A stretch of DNA of 36,770 nt, taken from positions 1-36,770 of the forward strand of contig JBCDCB010000033.1 in the NCBI GenBank assembly GCA_039182735.1. The letters run 5' to 3'. Numbering within the stretch: position 1 is the stretch's first letter; every line of letters begins with the position of its first letter. Source of the DNA: JBCDCB01 sp039182735. GTDB taxonomy: Bacteria > Planctomycetota > Phycisphaerae > Phycisphaerales > UBA1924. Below, in pieces: positions 1 through 7,365 of the stretch. The notes under the pieces are model-generated. The model did not search any database, was not told the DNA's origin, and saw only the letters and a program-made list of their open reading frames with translations. Both the position numbers and the translations under genes were made by a program.

Positions 1-213
1 CACAAGACCGTGGTGCTCGACCTCGCGGGGCTGGATTACCTCTCCAGCTTCGGCATCGGCTGCCTCATCAAACTCCACCGCGATGTCGCGGAGCACGGGG
101 GCACGCTGCGGCTGGCCGCGCTCAACGCGGAGATCGAGGACGTGCTCGTGAAGTCGCGGCTCGATCGCAAGTTCGAGATCTTCGGCTCGCTCGACGACGC
201 GCTGCTGCGCTGA
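1..213 (+). CDS. STAS-domain protein (anti-sigma factor antagonist), 5' end outside window
   Basis: The frame is open from base 1 and ends at the TGA at 211-213, so only the last 70 codons are present. The visible part matches the second half of a STAS domain: a hydrophobic strand (VVLDLAGLDYL), then the SSFGIG turn, where family members carry the Ser that a partner kinase phosphorylates, then an amphipathic helix and the LRLAAL strand. Anti-anti-sigma factors of the SpoIIAA/RsbV type bind an anti-sigma kinase and so release a sigma factor. The partner cannot be told from this fragment. The domain call is fairly firm; a STAS domain at the end of a longer protein cannot be excluded. Confidence 0.75.
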   Translation, partial: HKTVVLDLAGLDYLSSFGIGCLIKLHRDVAEHGGTLRLAALNAEIEDVLVKSRLDRKFEIFGSLDDALLR

Positions 214-228
214 TCGGCTCGGGTGAGG

Positions 229-234
229 TACAAT
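229..234 (+). promoter_or_regulatory. Possible -10 element (TACAAT) for tRNA-Ala
   Basis: TACAAT lies just after the STAS gene stop and 46 bases before the tRNA. No clear -35 hexamer stands 16-18 bases upstream. The call rests on the -10 match and its position alone. Confidence 0.3.
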
Positions 235-280
235 CGCCCCCTCGCGGGCGGGCCACGGCGTGCGCACCGTGACGACAACC

Positions 281-353
281 GGGGCGGTAACTCAATTGGG
301 AGAGTGCCAGCTTTGCAAGCTGGAGGTTGTGGGTTCGAGTCCCATCCGCTCCA
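281..353 (+). tRNA. tRNA-Ala(TGC)
   Basis: A complete 73-base cloverleaf. The acceptor stem GGGGCGG pairs with CCGCTCC (one G:U). The anticodon stem CCAGC/GCTGG encloses the loop TTTGCAA with anticodon TGC at 314-316. The T-arm contains GGTTCGAGTCC and the discriminator base is A. CCA is not encoded. A strong intrinsic terminator follows nine bases later, so it is transcribed alone or with the STAS gene. Confidence 0.97.
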
Positions 354-361
354 CTTCGACG

Positions 362-394
362 ACGCCCGTTCCGCTTGGGATGGGCGTTTGTTGT
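362..394 (+). terminator. Intrinsic terminator of tRNA-Ala
   Basis: An 11-bp stem (362-372 with 377-387, two G:U pairs) closes a GCTT tetraloop and is followed by the T-rich stretch TTTGTTGT. It lies just before the convergent minus-strand lipoprotein gene stop at 404. Confidence 0.8.
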
Positions 395-403
395 CGGGGC
401 CGG

Positions 404-880
404 TTACGGCGTTTCGAGATGCACGCGGAACGCCTCTTCCAGCGCGAAGTATTCGTTCAGCGCGGCTCTCGTTTGCTCCGCTCGATATCGCTCGGAATGG
501 AGATGCACGTTCTCGACCACCTCGGCCATCTTGCTGGCGGCCGCCTGCTGCTCGCCGGTCGAGTGCTCGACGAAGTACGCGACGGCTTTCTCCAGCGAGT
601 ACGTCGTCATATGGACGTCGTTCAGTTCCGCATCGTCGAGCGTTTCCTTGCTCCGCAGGGTCGCCGTTGTTGAACGCATCACCGCGATCGCTTCGTCGCG
701 CGATTCGATGTCGGGCAGCTGCTTGTGCTGCTGGGGCTTCTCGCTGATCGTTCTCGTTTCTGTCTGCTGCGTGGCCGATTGTTCCCCCTGTTCGCCATCG
801 TCGGACTGCTGGCATCCGAGCGTGCCGATGCAAACGCAGACGGGGAAGATCATCAGTGCGAGTTGGTGGGTACGTGTCAT
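404..880 (-). CDS. Small lipoprotein, function unknown
   Basis: 158 residues. The N-terminus is a lipoprotein signal: Met-Thr-Arg, a hydrophobic stretch, and the lipobox TLGC with the lipidated Cys at about residue 23, followed by an acidic, Gln-rich linker. The rest is predicted mostly helical with charged heptad-like spacing and no Cys, suggesting a small helical bundle or coiled coil outside the cytoplasmic membrane. The start is chosen because AAGGAG lies nine bases upstream of the ATG at 880 and the signal begins there. A TATCAT about 35 bases upstream could be its -10. I do not recognise a family. The gene stands alone and faces the tRNA-Ala terminator. Confidence 0.75.
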   Translation of the reverse strand: MTRTHQLALMIFPVCVCIGTLGCQQSDDGEQGEQSATQQTETRTISEKPQQHKQLPDIESRDEAIAVMRSTTATLRSKETLDDAELNDVHMTTYSLEKAVAYFVEHSTGEQQAAASKMAEVVENVHLHSERYRAEQTRAALNEYFALEEAFRVHLETP

Positions 881-1208
881 GCGCGGGTTCTCCTTCTTTT
901 TGTCAGACGATGATATTCAACGACCACTGTGATTCGGATTGCTGACAAAACGCACGCCGAACACGGGCCTATGCGTTCGCCCATAAGATATACAGCGACA
1001 CGAGCATCAATCCTTGCGTGCCACCCCTCGCTACCGCGTAGCGCGTCTCCGGCCTCAGCCTTCGCGACCAGCCGGGCGTCCGGCCTTCGCCGAGGTCGGG
1101 CGCCGTTTGAATGACGTGCAAGGATGCGCTACCCCCAGGGGGTGCAGCACCGCTGCAAAACGTCAAAAACAGGGGTGTTTGACACGCAGTTCATCACTGA
1201 TCGGGCCC
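881..1208. other. Intergenic stretch without a recognisable gene
   Basis: About 330 bases between the lipoprotein start and the tRNA-Pro terminator. It must hold the lipoprotein promoter near its left end. At 1162-1183 an inverted repeat (GTCAAAAACA then TGTTTGAC, loop GGGG, two unpaired A) could act as a second terminator for tRNA-Pro on the minus strand, where T-runs follow the arm. I see no coding signal. Confidence 0.5.
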
Positions 1209-1241
1209 AAAAACAGAGCCGGCCCACTTGGCTAAGTGCCG
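1209..1241 (-). terminator. Intrinsic terminator of tRNA-Pro
   Basis: Read on the minus strand, CGGCACTT pairs with AAGTGGGCCG around the loop AGCC with a two-base bulge. TTTTT follows eight bases later. It begins 24 bases beyond the 3' end of tRNA-Pro. Confidence 0.55.
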
Positions 1242-1264
1242 AGTGAGCCGTGCTTTGCGTGAAG

Positions 1265-1338
1265 TCGGGGCGACTGGATTCGAACCAGCGACCTCCACAC
1301 CCCCAGTATGGCGCGCTACCAAGCTGCGCTACGCCCCG
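1265..1338 (-). tRNA. tRNA-Pro(GGG)
   Basis: A 74-base cloverleaf on the minus strand. The acceptor CGGGGCG pairs exactly with CGCCCCG and the discriminator is A. The anticodon stem CCATA/TGTGG (one T:G pair) encloses the loop CTGGGGG, giving anticodon GGG. The T-arm reads GCTGGTTCGAATCCAGT. CCA is not encoded. The gene is transcribed away from rpsB. Confidence 0.95.
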
Positions 1339-1367
1339 AAGTTGCCGAGCGCGCTCGGCAGGCGGCA

Positions 1368-1396
1368 AGCCTACGCACCCTCGCCCGATCGAGCAA
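1368..1396 (-). promoter_or_regulatory. Probable sigma-70-type promoter of tRNA-Pro
   Basis: On the minus strand TTGCTC (1391-1396) and TAGGCT (1368-1373) are separated by 17 bases. The -10 lies 30 bases before the mature tRNA 5' end, a reasonable leader. It stands back to back with the rpsB promoter. Confidence 0.45.
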
Positions 1397-1414
1397 CGCA
1401 CGCCAATCGACCGC

Positions 1415-1443
1415 TTGGCGATCGCCCGTCACGGGCCTAGACT
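1415..1443 (+). promoter_or_regulatory. Probable promoter of rpsB-tsf
   Basis: TTGGCG (1415-1420) and TAGACT (1438-1443) are spaced by exactly 17 bases. The resulting leader would be about 190 bases, which leaves room for an S2-type autoregulatory structure. I could not assign a known leader motif by eye. Confidence 0.55.
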
Positions 1444-1639
1444 CCGCGCAGCCCGCGACGACCGGGCGGCCCGACCATCGGCGCGCGCCGAGGGCGGGAG
1501 GTGGTACTCCAAACCGACCCCCCGGACCCAGATCCGGAACGCTCAAGCGGCCTTGGGCGTGGGTGCGTCCCGTCGAGCGGTTCGCTCGGTCGGCAGTCGT
1601 CCGCTCCCCCGCCGGTCTCGCTGCAAGGAACGAATCGAC

Positions 1640-2506
1640 ATGGTTGCCGACTCACAGAAAGCCGACTCGCTCGTCAAGGACCTCATCGAAGCGGGTATCC
1701 ACTTCGGGCAGCGCAGCTCCGGGTGGAACCCGAAGATGGGCCCGTTCATTTACGGCAAGCGCAACGCGATCCACATCATCGACATCAAGGAGACCATCAA
1801 GGGACTCCTTCGAGCGCGCAAGTTCATCTCGAGCACGGTCTCCTCCGGCAAAGACATCTGCTTCGTCGGCACCAAGCGTCAGGCTCGCGAGGTGCTCACC
1901 CAGCGCGTGCCCGACGTCGGCATGCACTACGTCACCGAGCGTTGGCTCGGCGGCGCGCTGACCAACTTCCAGACCATCCGCGGGCGCCTCAAGCGTCTCG
2001 AAGAGCTCGAGGCGATCGAGGCCGACGATAACTTCCAGTCGTACTCCAAGAAGATGGAGTCGCAGCTGCGTCGCGAGATGCGCAAGATCAAGCGCAACCT
2101 CGAGGGCATCCGCAACATGCACAAGCTCCCCGGCGCGCTCGTCGTGATCGACGTGAGCCAAGAGCGCAACGCGCTGATGGAAGCCCGCAAGCTCGGCATC
2201 CCCACGATCTGCCTGATCGATACCGACGGCGATCCGGACCTCGTCGATATCCCCATCCCGGGCAACGACGATTCGATGCGTTCGATCGACGTGGTCGTCC
2301 GCGAACTCTGCGCCGCGGTCGCTGACGGCAAGCAGCAGCGTGTCACCGAGAGCGGCTCCCGCGACGGCGCCGAAACCCGCCCGGGCGATGCCCCGAGCGG
2401 CCGCCGACGCTCGTCGCGCGCGGCCTTCCGCGCCGACGAGGAAACGCCTGCGTCCGACGCGGACGCGCCCTCGGACGCCGAGCCGGCGACGACGACTCAG
2501 AACTGA
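1640..2506 (+). CDS. rpsB: 30S ribosomal protein S2
   Basis: 288 residues. S2 docks on the 30S platform and helps recruit S1. The N-terminal IEAGIHFGQRSSGWNPKM and the later FVGTKRQAREV, ERWLGGALTNFQTI, PGALVVIDV and GIPTICLIDTD blocks are hallmark S2 segments, in the right order. After about residue 235 the protein continues with a low-complexity charged tail rich in Arg, Ala, Asp and Pro, longer than in E. coli S2 (241 residues). The start at 1640 is set by the AAGGAACGA stretch upstream and the family N-terminus. The frame stays open far upstream, but that part runs through tRNA-Pro and is not coding. Followed by tsf after 86 bases, the usual bacterial pairing. Confidence 0.98.
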   Translation: MVADSQKADSLVKDLIEAGIHFGQRSSGWNPKMGPFIYGKRNAIHIIDIKETIKGLLRARKFISSTVSSGKDICFVGTKRQAREVLTQRVPDVGMHYVTERWLGGALTNFQTIRGRLKRLEELEAIEADDNFQSYSKKMESQLRREMRKIKRNLEGIRNMHKLPGALVVIDVSQERNALMEARKLGIPTICLIDTDGDPDLVDIPIPGNDDSMRSIDVVVRELCAAVADGKQQRVTESGSRDGAETRPGDAPSGRRRSSRAAFRADEETPASDADAPSDAEPATTTQN

Positions 2507-2592
2507 CCAGACCGAGGCCCGGCCGCTGCGCCGGGCACCTTTGAAACCGCACGAACACACGAACAGACTTCAGAGCCGGGAGATCGCTCAAG

Positions 2593-3423
2593 ATGTCGAT
2601 CAGCGCGAAGCAGGTGATGGCCCTCCGACAGAAGACTGGGCTGTCGATGATGGAGTGCAAGAAGGCGCTCACGGAAACGGGTGGCGACGAGCAGGCCGCC
2701 ATCGACTTCCTGCAGAAGAAGCTCAAGGGCAAGATGGAAACGCGAACGGATCGCGCGGCGGGCGAAGGCCGCGTGGCGGTCGCGGTCGGTGACGGTGCCG
2801 CGGCGATCGTGGAACTCGCCGCCGAGACCGACTTCACGGCGAAGAACGACGCGTTCGTGAACGCGACGGCGCAGCTCGCCGAGCTCGCGCTCGCCGCCGG
2901 TTCGGGCGACATCGACCCGACCGACGACATGAAGAAGCTGGTCGATGAGCTGCGCATTTCGACGGGCGAGAACATCTCGATCCGTCGCGCCGCGAAGGTC
3001 GATGGCTCGGGTGGCGCACGCTTCGGCACCTACGTGCACCACGACGGCAAGACCGGCGTGCTCGTCCACGCCGAGGGCGCGATCGACGACGAGACGCTCA
3101 AGGAGGTGTGCCTGCACATCACCGCCGCCCAGCCTCGCCCGCAGGGCGTGACGCGCGACGACGTCCCCGCGGAGGTCATCGAGCGTGAGCGCCGCCTCGC
3201 CAAGGAGATGGCGATGGAGCAGGGCAAGCCCGAGGAAATCGCCGAGAAGATGGTCGAGGGCAAGGTTAACAAGCTGTACGCGGAGCTCGCGCTTGTCGAG
3301 CAGCCTTGGATCAAGGACGATAGCAAGTCGATCGGTGACCTGATCGGCGGCGCGACGATCGCCGGGTTCTGGCGATGGGGCGTCGGCGAGACCGCCCCCG
3401 AGCCCGCCGCCGTCGAAGGCTGA
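2593..3423 (+). CDS. tsf: Translation elongation factor Ts
   Basis: 276 residues. EF-Ts is the nucleotide exchange factor that reloads EF-Tu with GTP. The UBA-like N-domain has the expected VMALRQKTGLSMMECKKAL, and the TDFTAKNDAF block that contacts EF-Tu is intact at about residues 79-88. The C-terminal part contains MEQGKPEEIAEKMVEGK and EQPWIKDD, typical of the dimerisation/C-terminal module. The ATG at 2593 follows GAGCCGGGAGA. The gene forms an operon with rpsB and ends two bases before the convergent DUF1570 gene, whose coding DNA carries the operon terminator. Confidence 0.98.
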   Translation: MSISAKQVMALRQKTGLSMMECKKALTETGGDEQAAIDFLQKKLKGKMETRTDRAAGEGRVAVAVGDGAAAIVELAAETDFTAKNDAFVNATAQLAELALAAGSGDIDPTDDMKKLVDELRISTGENISIRRAAKVDGSGGARFGTYVHHDGKTGVLVHAEGAIDDETLKEVCLHITAAQPRPQGVTRDDVPAEVIERERRLAKEMAMEQGKPEEIAEKMVEGKVNKLYAELALVEQPWIKDDSKSIGDLIGGATIAGFWRWGVGETAPEPAAVEG

Positions 3424-3424
3424 A

Positions 3425-4702
3425 TCAGCGCACGGGCTCGAACCCGTAGTGCCTGAGCATGCGGCGTTCGAGCTTCCGCGGATCGCCGAACCGAGATTCG
3501 AACAACTCCACCAAGCGGGCCTGGGAAACCAGCCCGCTTTTTTCTCGCGCCACATCACGGAAGAAGTGGCTCAGCGATTCTCGCTCGAAGCGGAAGAGGT
3601 ACCGGAACAGCGCGTCGGCCTGCGCGTACATCGCGCCGACCTCGTCATGGTCGTGCGTGTCAGGCGTCGCGATCGCGACGAACGCCCGCAGCGGCATGAA
3701 CCGACCGCCATCGACGGCCTCGCGGAACTCCTTCGCGCGAAGCTCGTTCTCGAAGTCCGGGCCGAAGGGCTTGTCCGGATCGCCCGTTTCCATGCTCACG
3801 GCGAGGCCCTCGGTGATCCAGAAGGGGAAGCGGTGGGTGCGCGTCTGCAGCCCGCAGTTGAAGGCGATGAGGTGTGTGGCCTCGTGGATGGCCTTGGACG
3901 TCGAGATCTCGCGAACGTGCGCGTCGAGACGCTTGCGCTCATGTGTGGCGTGCGCCGTGAGCTTGCGCGCGTGCGCTTCGAGGCGTTCGCCTTCCTGGCT
4001 GCGACCGCTCCGCTTGGCCTCGCGGGCCTTGCTGGTGAGCGACTCGGCCTGCTGGTCGAACTCGGCGATCTGCTGCATCGCGCCGCGCACGGAGGGGCTG
4101 TTCGTGTCGTCGTAGAAGACGCAGCGGTTGGTGCGGCTCGCGTAGTACCCCGCGACCCACGGCGCCTCGACGCCGTCGAAGAGGCGCGCGAACTCCGAGT
4201 ACTCGTCGTGGTCCGCGAAGAGCACGCAGAGCATCTTCCGTTTGGGCGGGATCGCTTCGAGGTCGAGGCGGCGCATGAGGCGCTGGTATTGGTGGTACGT
4301 CCGTTCGAGCAGCTGCTGACGCTGACGCGTCCAGCTGGGCGACGCGTTGGAAAGCACCACGAAGTGGCGAGACTCCGATCGCCTGAATCCGTGCCCGAGC
4401 TCGGCGAGCGTGTCGGCGATGCTCTGCTCGTCCGGCTCCAGCGTGTTCGCCGGGTGGTCCTGCAGTGCCCGCAGCATCTCGGCGGCTTCGGCGTGGTCCG
4501 GCTGATCGGAGAGCAGTCGGCGGAGCGCGGCTTCGGAACGCGCGTAGTCACCCTCCGCCATCGCCGCGCGCGCCAGATGGATCAACGCGCTCTCGCGCGG
4601 CGGACCGGCGTGCACCGCCCGCTCGGAGGCGGCACCCGCGAGCAGCACCGCCGACGAGACCAGCACGCAGAGGAATCGCTTCGATCGGAGCATCGCGTCC
4701 AT
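3425..4702 (-). CDS. Secreted DUF1570-type protein with HExxH motif
   Basis: 425 residues from the ATG at 4702. An alternative ATG nine bases later gives a slightly shorter signal peptide. The signal is LRSKRFLCVLVSSAVLLAGA followed by a VHA-type cleavage site. A TPR-like region follows (ARAAMAEGDYARSEAALRRL...), then the large DUF1570 domain with a HEATH motif at residues 273-277 and a downstream TEGLAVSMETGD block supplying a possible third zinc ligand (Glu). The layout matches gluzincin-type metallopeptidases; activity is not proven for this family. A Lys/Arg/Glu-rich helix around residues 215-260 may be a coiled coil. The frame extends upstream of 4702, but that part is Arg/Pro-rich and lacks a signal. 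The family is especially common in planctomycetes. Confidence 0.8.
   Translation of the reverse strand: MDAMLRSKRFLCVLVSSAVLLAGAASERAVHAGPPRESALIHLARAAMAEGDYARSEAALRRLLSDQPDHAEAAEMLRALQDHPANTLEPDEQSIADTLAELGHGFRRSESRHFVVLSNASPSWTRQRQQLLERTYHQYQRLMRRLDLEAIPPKRKMLCVLFADHDEYSEFARLFDGVEAPWVAGYYASRTNRCVFYDDTNSPSVRGAMQQIAEFDQQAESLTSKAREAKRSGRSQEGERLEAHARKLTAHATHERKRLDAHVREISTSKAIHEATHLIAFNCGLQTRTHRFPFWITEGLAVSMETGDPDKPFGPDFENELRAKEFREAVDGGRFMPLRAFVAIATPDTHDHDEVGAMYAQADALFRYLFRFERESLSHFFRDVAREKSGLVSQARLVELFESRFGDPRKLERRMLRHYGFEPVR
3513..3543 (+). terminator. Intrinsic terminator of rpsB-tsf, inside the opposing gene
   Basis: An 11-bp stem (AAGCGGG-CTGG with CCAG-CCCGCTT, one bulged C) closes a GAAA tetraloop and runs into six T. 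It lies about 90 bases past the tsf stop, within the 3' coding region of the convergent DUF1570 gene. Confidence 0.8.
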
Positions 4703-4897
4703 GCCGTCGTCTGCCCTGTGCCCGGCGTCGCGCCGGGTGATGTACCCCGCAGCGCTGTCGGTGAATCCCGGGCTCGGCTGTCGGCGGCGCGCCGGGCGTT
4801 CGCCCGAGCCGGGCCCCGCCGGCCGCGCACGCGGTACACGTGACACGCGCCGAATCCCGAGCCCCGTCCGGGAACCCGCCGAGTCCTACGCTTGGGC

Positions 4898-5092
4898 ATG
4901 AAGCGATCGACCCTGCAAGCGTGGGCGGTGTGCCTGCTGTTGGCGGGTGCCCTGTCGGTGATGGGGGGCTGCTACAAGCGGGTCACCAAGGCCACGGGCA
5001 TCACGGCGGACCGTGTGACCACCTACGAGTCCGCCGAGGAGAACCAGTTCATCATCAGCGAGTTCACGGAGGACGAATCGGAGCGTCGATAA
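4898..5092 (+). CDS. Small lipoprotein, function unknown
   Basis: 64 residues. The signal MKRSTLQAWAVCLLLAGAL leads into the lipobox MGGC at about residue 25, so mature protein is only about 40 residues, with a polar tail (TYESAEENQFIISEF). The ATG at 4898 is preferred over the TTG two codons earlier because MKR is a typical signal start. A TACGCT hexamer ends only five bases before the ATG, so the message may be leaderless. No family recognised. It is followed by nuoB after 60 bases. Confidence 0.7.
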   Translation: MKRSTLQAWAVCLLLAGALSVMGGCYKRVTKATGITADRVTTYESAEENQFIISEFTEDESERR

Positions 5093-5152
5093 CGGTCGAA
5101 AGCCCGCTAGGATGCAAGTGCATTCGCCGCAGTGATTCGTGAGGGAGACGCC

Positions 5153-5719
5153 ATGGGCATCGAAGCCGCACTGTCCGCCGAAGGATTCATGACCACGCAG
5201 CTCAAGCGCGTGATCAACTGGTCGCGTCGCAACTCGCTGTGGCCGATGCCCTTCGCCACCGCGTGCTGCGGGATCGAGCTGATGGCCACGGCCTCGTCGC
5301 GCTACGACCTCGCCCGCTTCGGCGCCGAGGTGATGCGGTTCAGCCCGCGTCAGTCCGACCTGCTGATCGTCGCCGGGCGCATCTCCATCAAGACGATGCC
5401 CGTGCTGCAGCGCATCTACAAGCAGATGGTCGAGCCCAAGTGGGTGATCTCGATGGGCGCGTGCGCTTCGACCGGCGGTGTGTTCGACACCTACGCCGTC
5501 GTGCAGGGCTGCGATCAGTTCATCCCAGTGGACGTCTACGTCCCCGGCTGCCCGCCGCGACCGGAGCAGTTGATCGAGGGCGTCATGGCGATCCAGCGGA
5601 TCATCGACGAGGACGGGATCCCGCCGCGCGGGCCCGACGGCGAACGCGTCCCGCTGGGCATCGCGCTCGAGCCCTCGACCGCGCCGCGTCCGCAGACCGT
5701 CCCGCTCGGCATGGGCTGA
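5153..5719 (+). CDS. nuoB: NADH-quinone oxidoreductase subunit B
   Basis: 188 residues. NuoB carries iron-sulfur cluster N2, the last electron carrier before quinone in complex I. All four ligands are in place: the tandem Cys38-Cys39 in ATACCGIELM, the Cys of SMGACAS, and the Cys of VPGCPPRPEQLI. The RFSPRQSDLLIVAG and MPVLQRIYKQM blocks are standard. The ATG at 5153 has GAGGGAG six bases upstream. The C-terminal 25 residues are a Pro-rich extension. Unusually, nuoB comes before nuoA here, and no nuoC or nuoD follows. Confidence 0.97.
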   Translation: MGIEAALSAEGFMTTQLKRVINWSRRNSLWPMPFATACCGIELMATASSRYDLARFGAEVMRFSPRQSDLLIVAGRISIKTMPVLQRIYKQMVEPKWVISMGACASTGGVFDTYAVVQGCDQFIPVDVYVPGCPPRPEQLIEGVMAIQRIIDEDGIPPRGPDGERVPLGIALEPSTAPRPQTVPLGMG

Positions 5720-5728
5720 GCCTCACGC

Positions 5729-5734
5729 TACACT
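5729..5734 (+). promoter_or_regulatory. Possible -10 element just upstream of nuoA
   Basis: GCTACACT ends six bases before the nuoA ATG, which would place transcription at or next to the start codon. The same octamer forms the -10 of the rpsA promoter. No good -35 is seen, so this is tentative. Confidence 0.3.
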
Positions 5735-5740
5735 CCGCGC

Positions 5741-6154
5741 ATGAGCACGATGCCGACACCCTCGCTCCTCATCGCGACGGACCTCAGTCCGTACATCCCG
5801 ATCGGTTTGCTGCTCGGTATGGCCGTGACGTTTGCCGTCGCGAACGTCGTGCTCACGCTCATCATCGGCCCGAAGCGTGACGGCAAGACCAAGTCGGATT
5901 CCTACGAGTCGGGCATGATCCCCGTCGGTACGGCCCGCAAACGCTTCAATGTCCGCTTCTACCTCATCGCGATGACGTTCCTGGTCTTCGATGTCGAGGT
6001 GATCTTCCTGTACCCGTGGGCCGCCACGTACACCAACATCGATCCGACCTCGCCCGAGGGCCCCGTCTTCCTCGGGCGCGTGCTCTTCTTCATGGCAACA
6101 ACAGTGATCGCGTACGTCTACGGGTATCGCAAGGGCGTCTTCCGCTTCGACTGA
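5741..6154 (+). CDS. nuoA: NADH-quinone oxidoreductase subunit A
   Basis: 137 residues with three hydrophobic helices (about residues 17-40, 73-95, 108-128). NuoA is a small membrane subunit of complex I near the quinone site. The conserved loop YESGMIPVGTARKRFNVRFY and the following FLVFDVEVIFLYPWA are diagnostic. It starts 21 bases after nuoB and is followed by DUF2752 after 10 bases. I see no Shine-Dalgarno before the ATG. Confidence 0.97.
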   Translation: MSTMPTPSLLIATDLSPYIPIGLLLGMAVTFAVANVVLTLIIGPKRDGKTKSDSYESGMIPVGTARKRFNVRFYLIAMTFLVFDVEVIFLYPWAATYTNIDPTSPEGPVFLGRVLFFMATTVIAYVYGYRKGVFRFD

Positions 6155-6164
6155 TCGCCCGCGT

Positions 6165-6656
6165 ATGACCGCCGAACCACCACCCAGCACACCCAGCATG
6201 CTCGCGGGCAGCGCACGCGGCGGCATCGATCTGGGCGATCGCTACGCCGCGGGGCTTACCGTCTTGATCTGCGCCGGGGTGCTGGGCGTTGCCGCGTGGC
6301 TCACCCCGAGCCCCGACGGGCTGGGAACGCACACGCAGCTCTCCGCCATCCCGGGCATGCACGATTGCCCGTGGCTCACCGCCTTCGACCAACCCTGCGC
6401 GACCTGCGGGATGACCACCGCCTTTGCGCACGCCGCTTCGGGCGAGTACCTCGCGTCGTTCCTCACCCAGCCCTTTGGTGCGGGCCTCGCAGTCTTCGCG
6501 GCGACCGTCTTCTGGCTCTCGCTGCACACCGCTGTGACCGGCTCGCGGGCCCTCTCGCTGATGACCCGTCATCTCGGCGGGAAGATGCCCTGGGTGCTGC
6601 TCGCGCTGTTCCTGGCGGCATGGGCCTATAAAGTGATCGTGTGGCCGGGGAACTGA
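6165..6656 (+). CDS. DUF2752 membrane protein
   Basis: 163 residues. Three probable transmembrane segments (about 27-48, 100-122, 139-158) and a loop with the family signature CATCGMTTAFAHAASG, where the two Cys and following Gly are conserved. The function of DUF2752 is not established; the Cys pair suggests a redox or metal role, but that is inference. The gene lies ten bases after nuoA and is probably cotranscribed with it. Confidence 0.8.
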   Translation: MTAEPPPSTPSMLAGSARGGIDLGDRYAAGLTVLICAGVLGVAAWLTPSPDGLGTHTQLSAIPGMHDCPWLTAFDQPCATCGMTTAFAHAASGEYLASFLTQPFGAGLAVFAATVFWLSLHTAVTGSRALSLMTRHLGGKMPWVLLALFLAAWAYKVIVWPGN

Positions 6657-6694
6657 CGCGTCCGCGGCGTGTCGAACTCGCAAAGGTCTGCCAT

Positions 6695-7357
6695 ATGAAC
6701 CGCTGCTGCCTCATCCTGTTTGTCTGCGTCGCCGGAGCGGCGGCGATGCCGGGCTGTCAGCTCGGTGCGCTCATCGGCGGCATGGCCGAGTCCTACCGCG
6801 AGACCAGCACCCGCACGGTCGAAGCGCAGTACGACGACTTCGTCAACAAGTCTTTCGCCGTGCTCGTCGCGGTCGATCGGGGCGTGCAGGGCAACCACCC
6901 GAACATCGTTCCGCGGTTCCTGTCGCGGTTCAACGACCGTCTGCTCGGCGAAGCAAACCTCGGCGCGAGCGGGGTTGTCCCCGCTGCCGCGATGCTCGAC
7001 TACCAGCTCTCCAACCCCGACTGGCCCGCGAAGTCCTACGGCCAGATCGCCGACGAGCTCGGCGTCGATCGGCTCATCGTTGTGGACATCTACGAGTACC
7101 GCCTGCAGGAGCCGGGCAATTCGTACCTGTGGGACGGCGTCGCCGCGGCACGCGTGGGCGTCGTCGAAGCCGATGGGTTCTTCCCGGGCGATTACGCGTT
7201 CAGTCAGGAGGTCCGAGTCGGGTTCCCGGATGTTGAAGGGCTGGGGCCCATCGACCTGTCCGAAGACCTCGTGAGCGCCGCGCTCGAGAAGCGCCTGACC
7301 GATCGCGTGACGTGGCTCTTCTACGAGCACGAAGAACCCTACTACCCGGACTATTGA
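6695..7357 (+). CDS. Lipoprotein, function unknown (first of two)
   Basis: 220 residues from the ATG at 6695, chosen because MNRCCLILFVCVAGAAAMPGC is a clear lipoprotein signal with the lipidated Cys at residue 21. The mature domain alternates strands and helices (KSFAVLVAVDR, GVDRLIVVDIYEYRL, VGVVEADG), resembling the nucleotide- or partner-binding fold seen in other periplasmic lipoproteins of the GNA1162/CsgG sort; I cannot show homology. It is followed after eight bases by a second lipoprotein with a similar plan, so the two may work as a pair. Confidence 0.75.
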   Translation: MNRCCLILFVCVAGAAAMPGCQLGALIGGMAESYRETSTRTVEAQYDDFVNKSFAVLVAVDRGVQGNHPNIVPRFLSRFNDRLLGEANLGASGVVPAAAMLDYQLSNPDWPAKSYGQIADELGVDRLIVVDIYEYRLQEPGNSYLWDGVAAARVGVVEADGFFPGDYAFSQEVRVGFPDVEGLGPIDLSEDLVSAALEKRLTDRVTWLFYEHEEPYYPDY

Positions 7358-7365
7358 GCCCTACG

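Noticed and set aside
1450..1639. Possible S2 leader RNA before rpsB
   Set aside because: The leader is long enough for autoregulation, but I could not draw a structure matching the known rpsB leader by eye.
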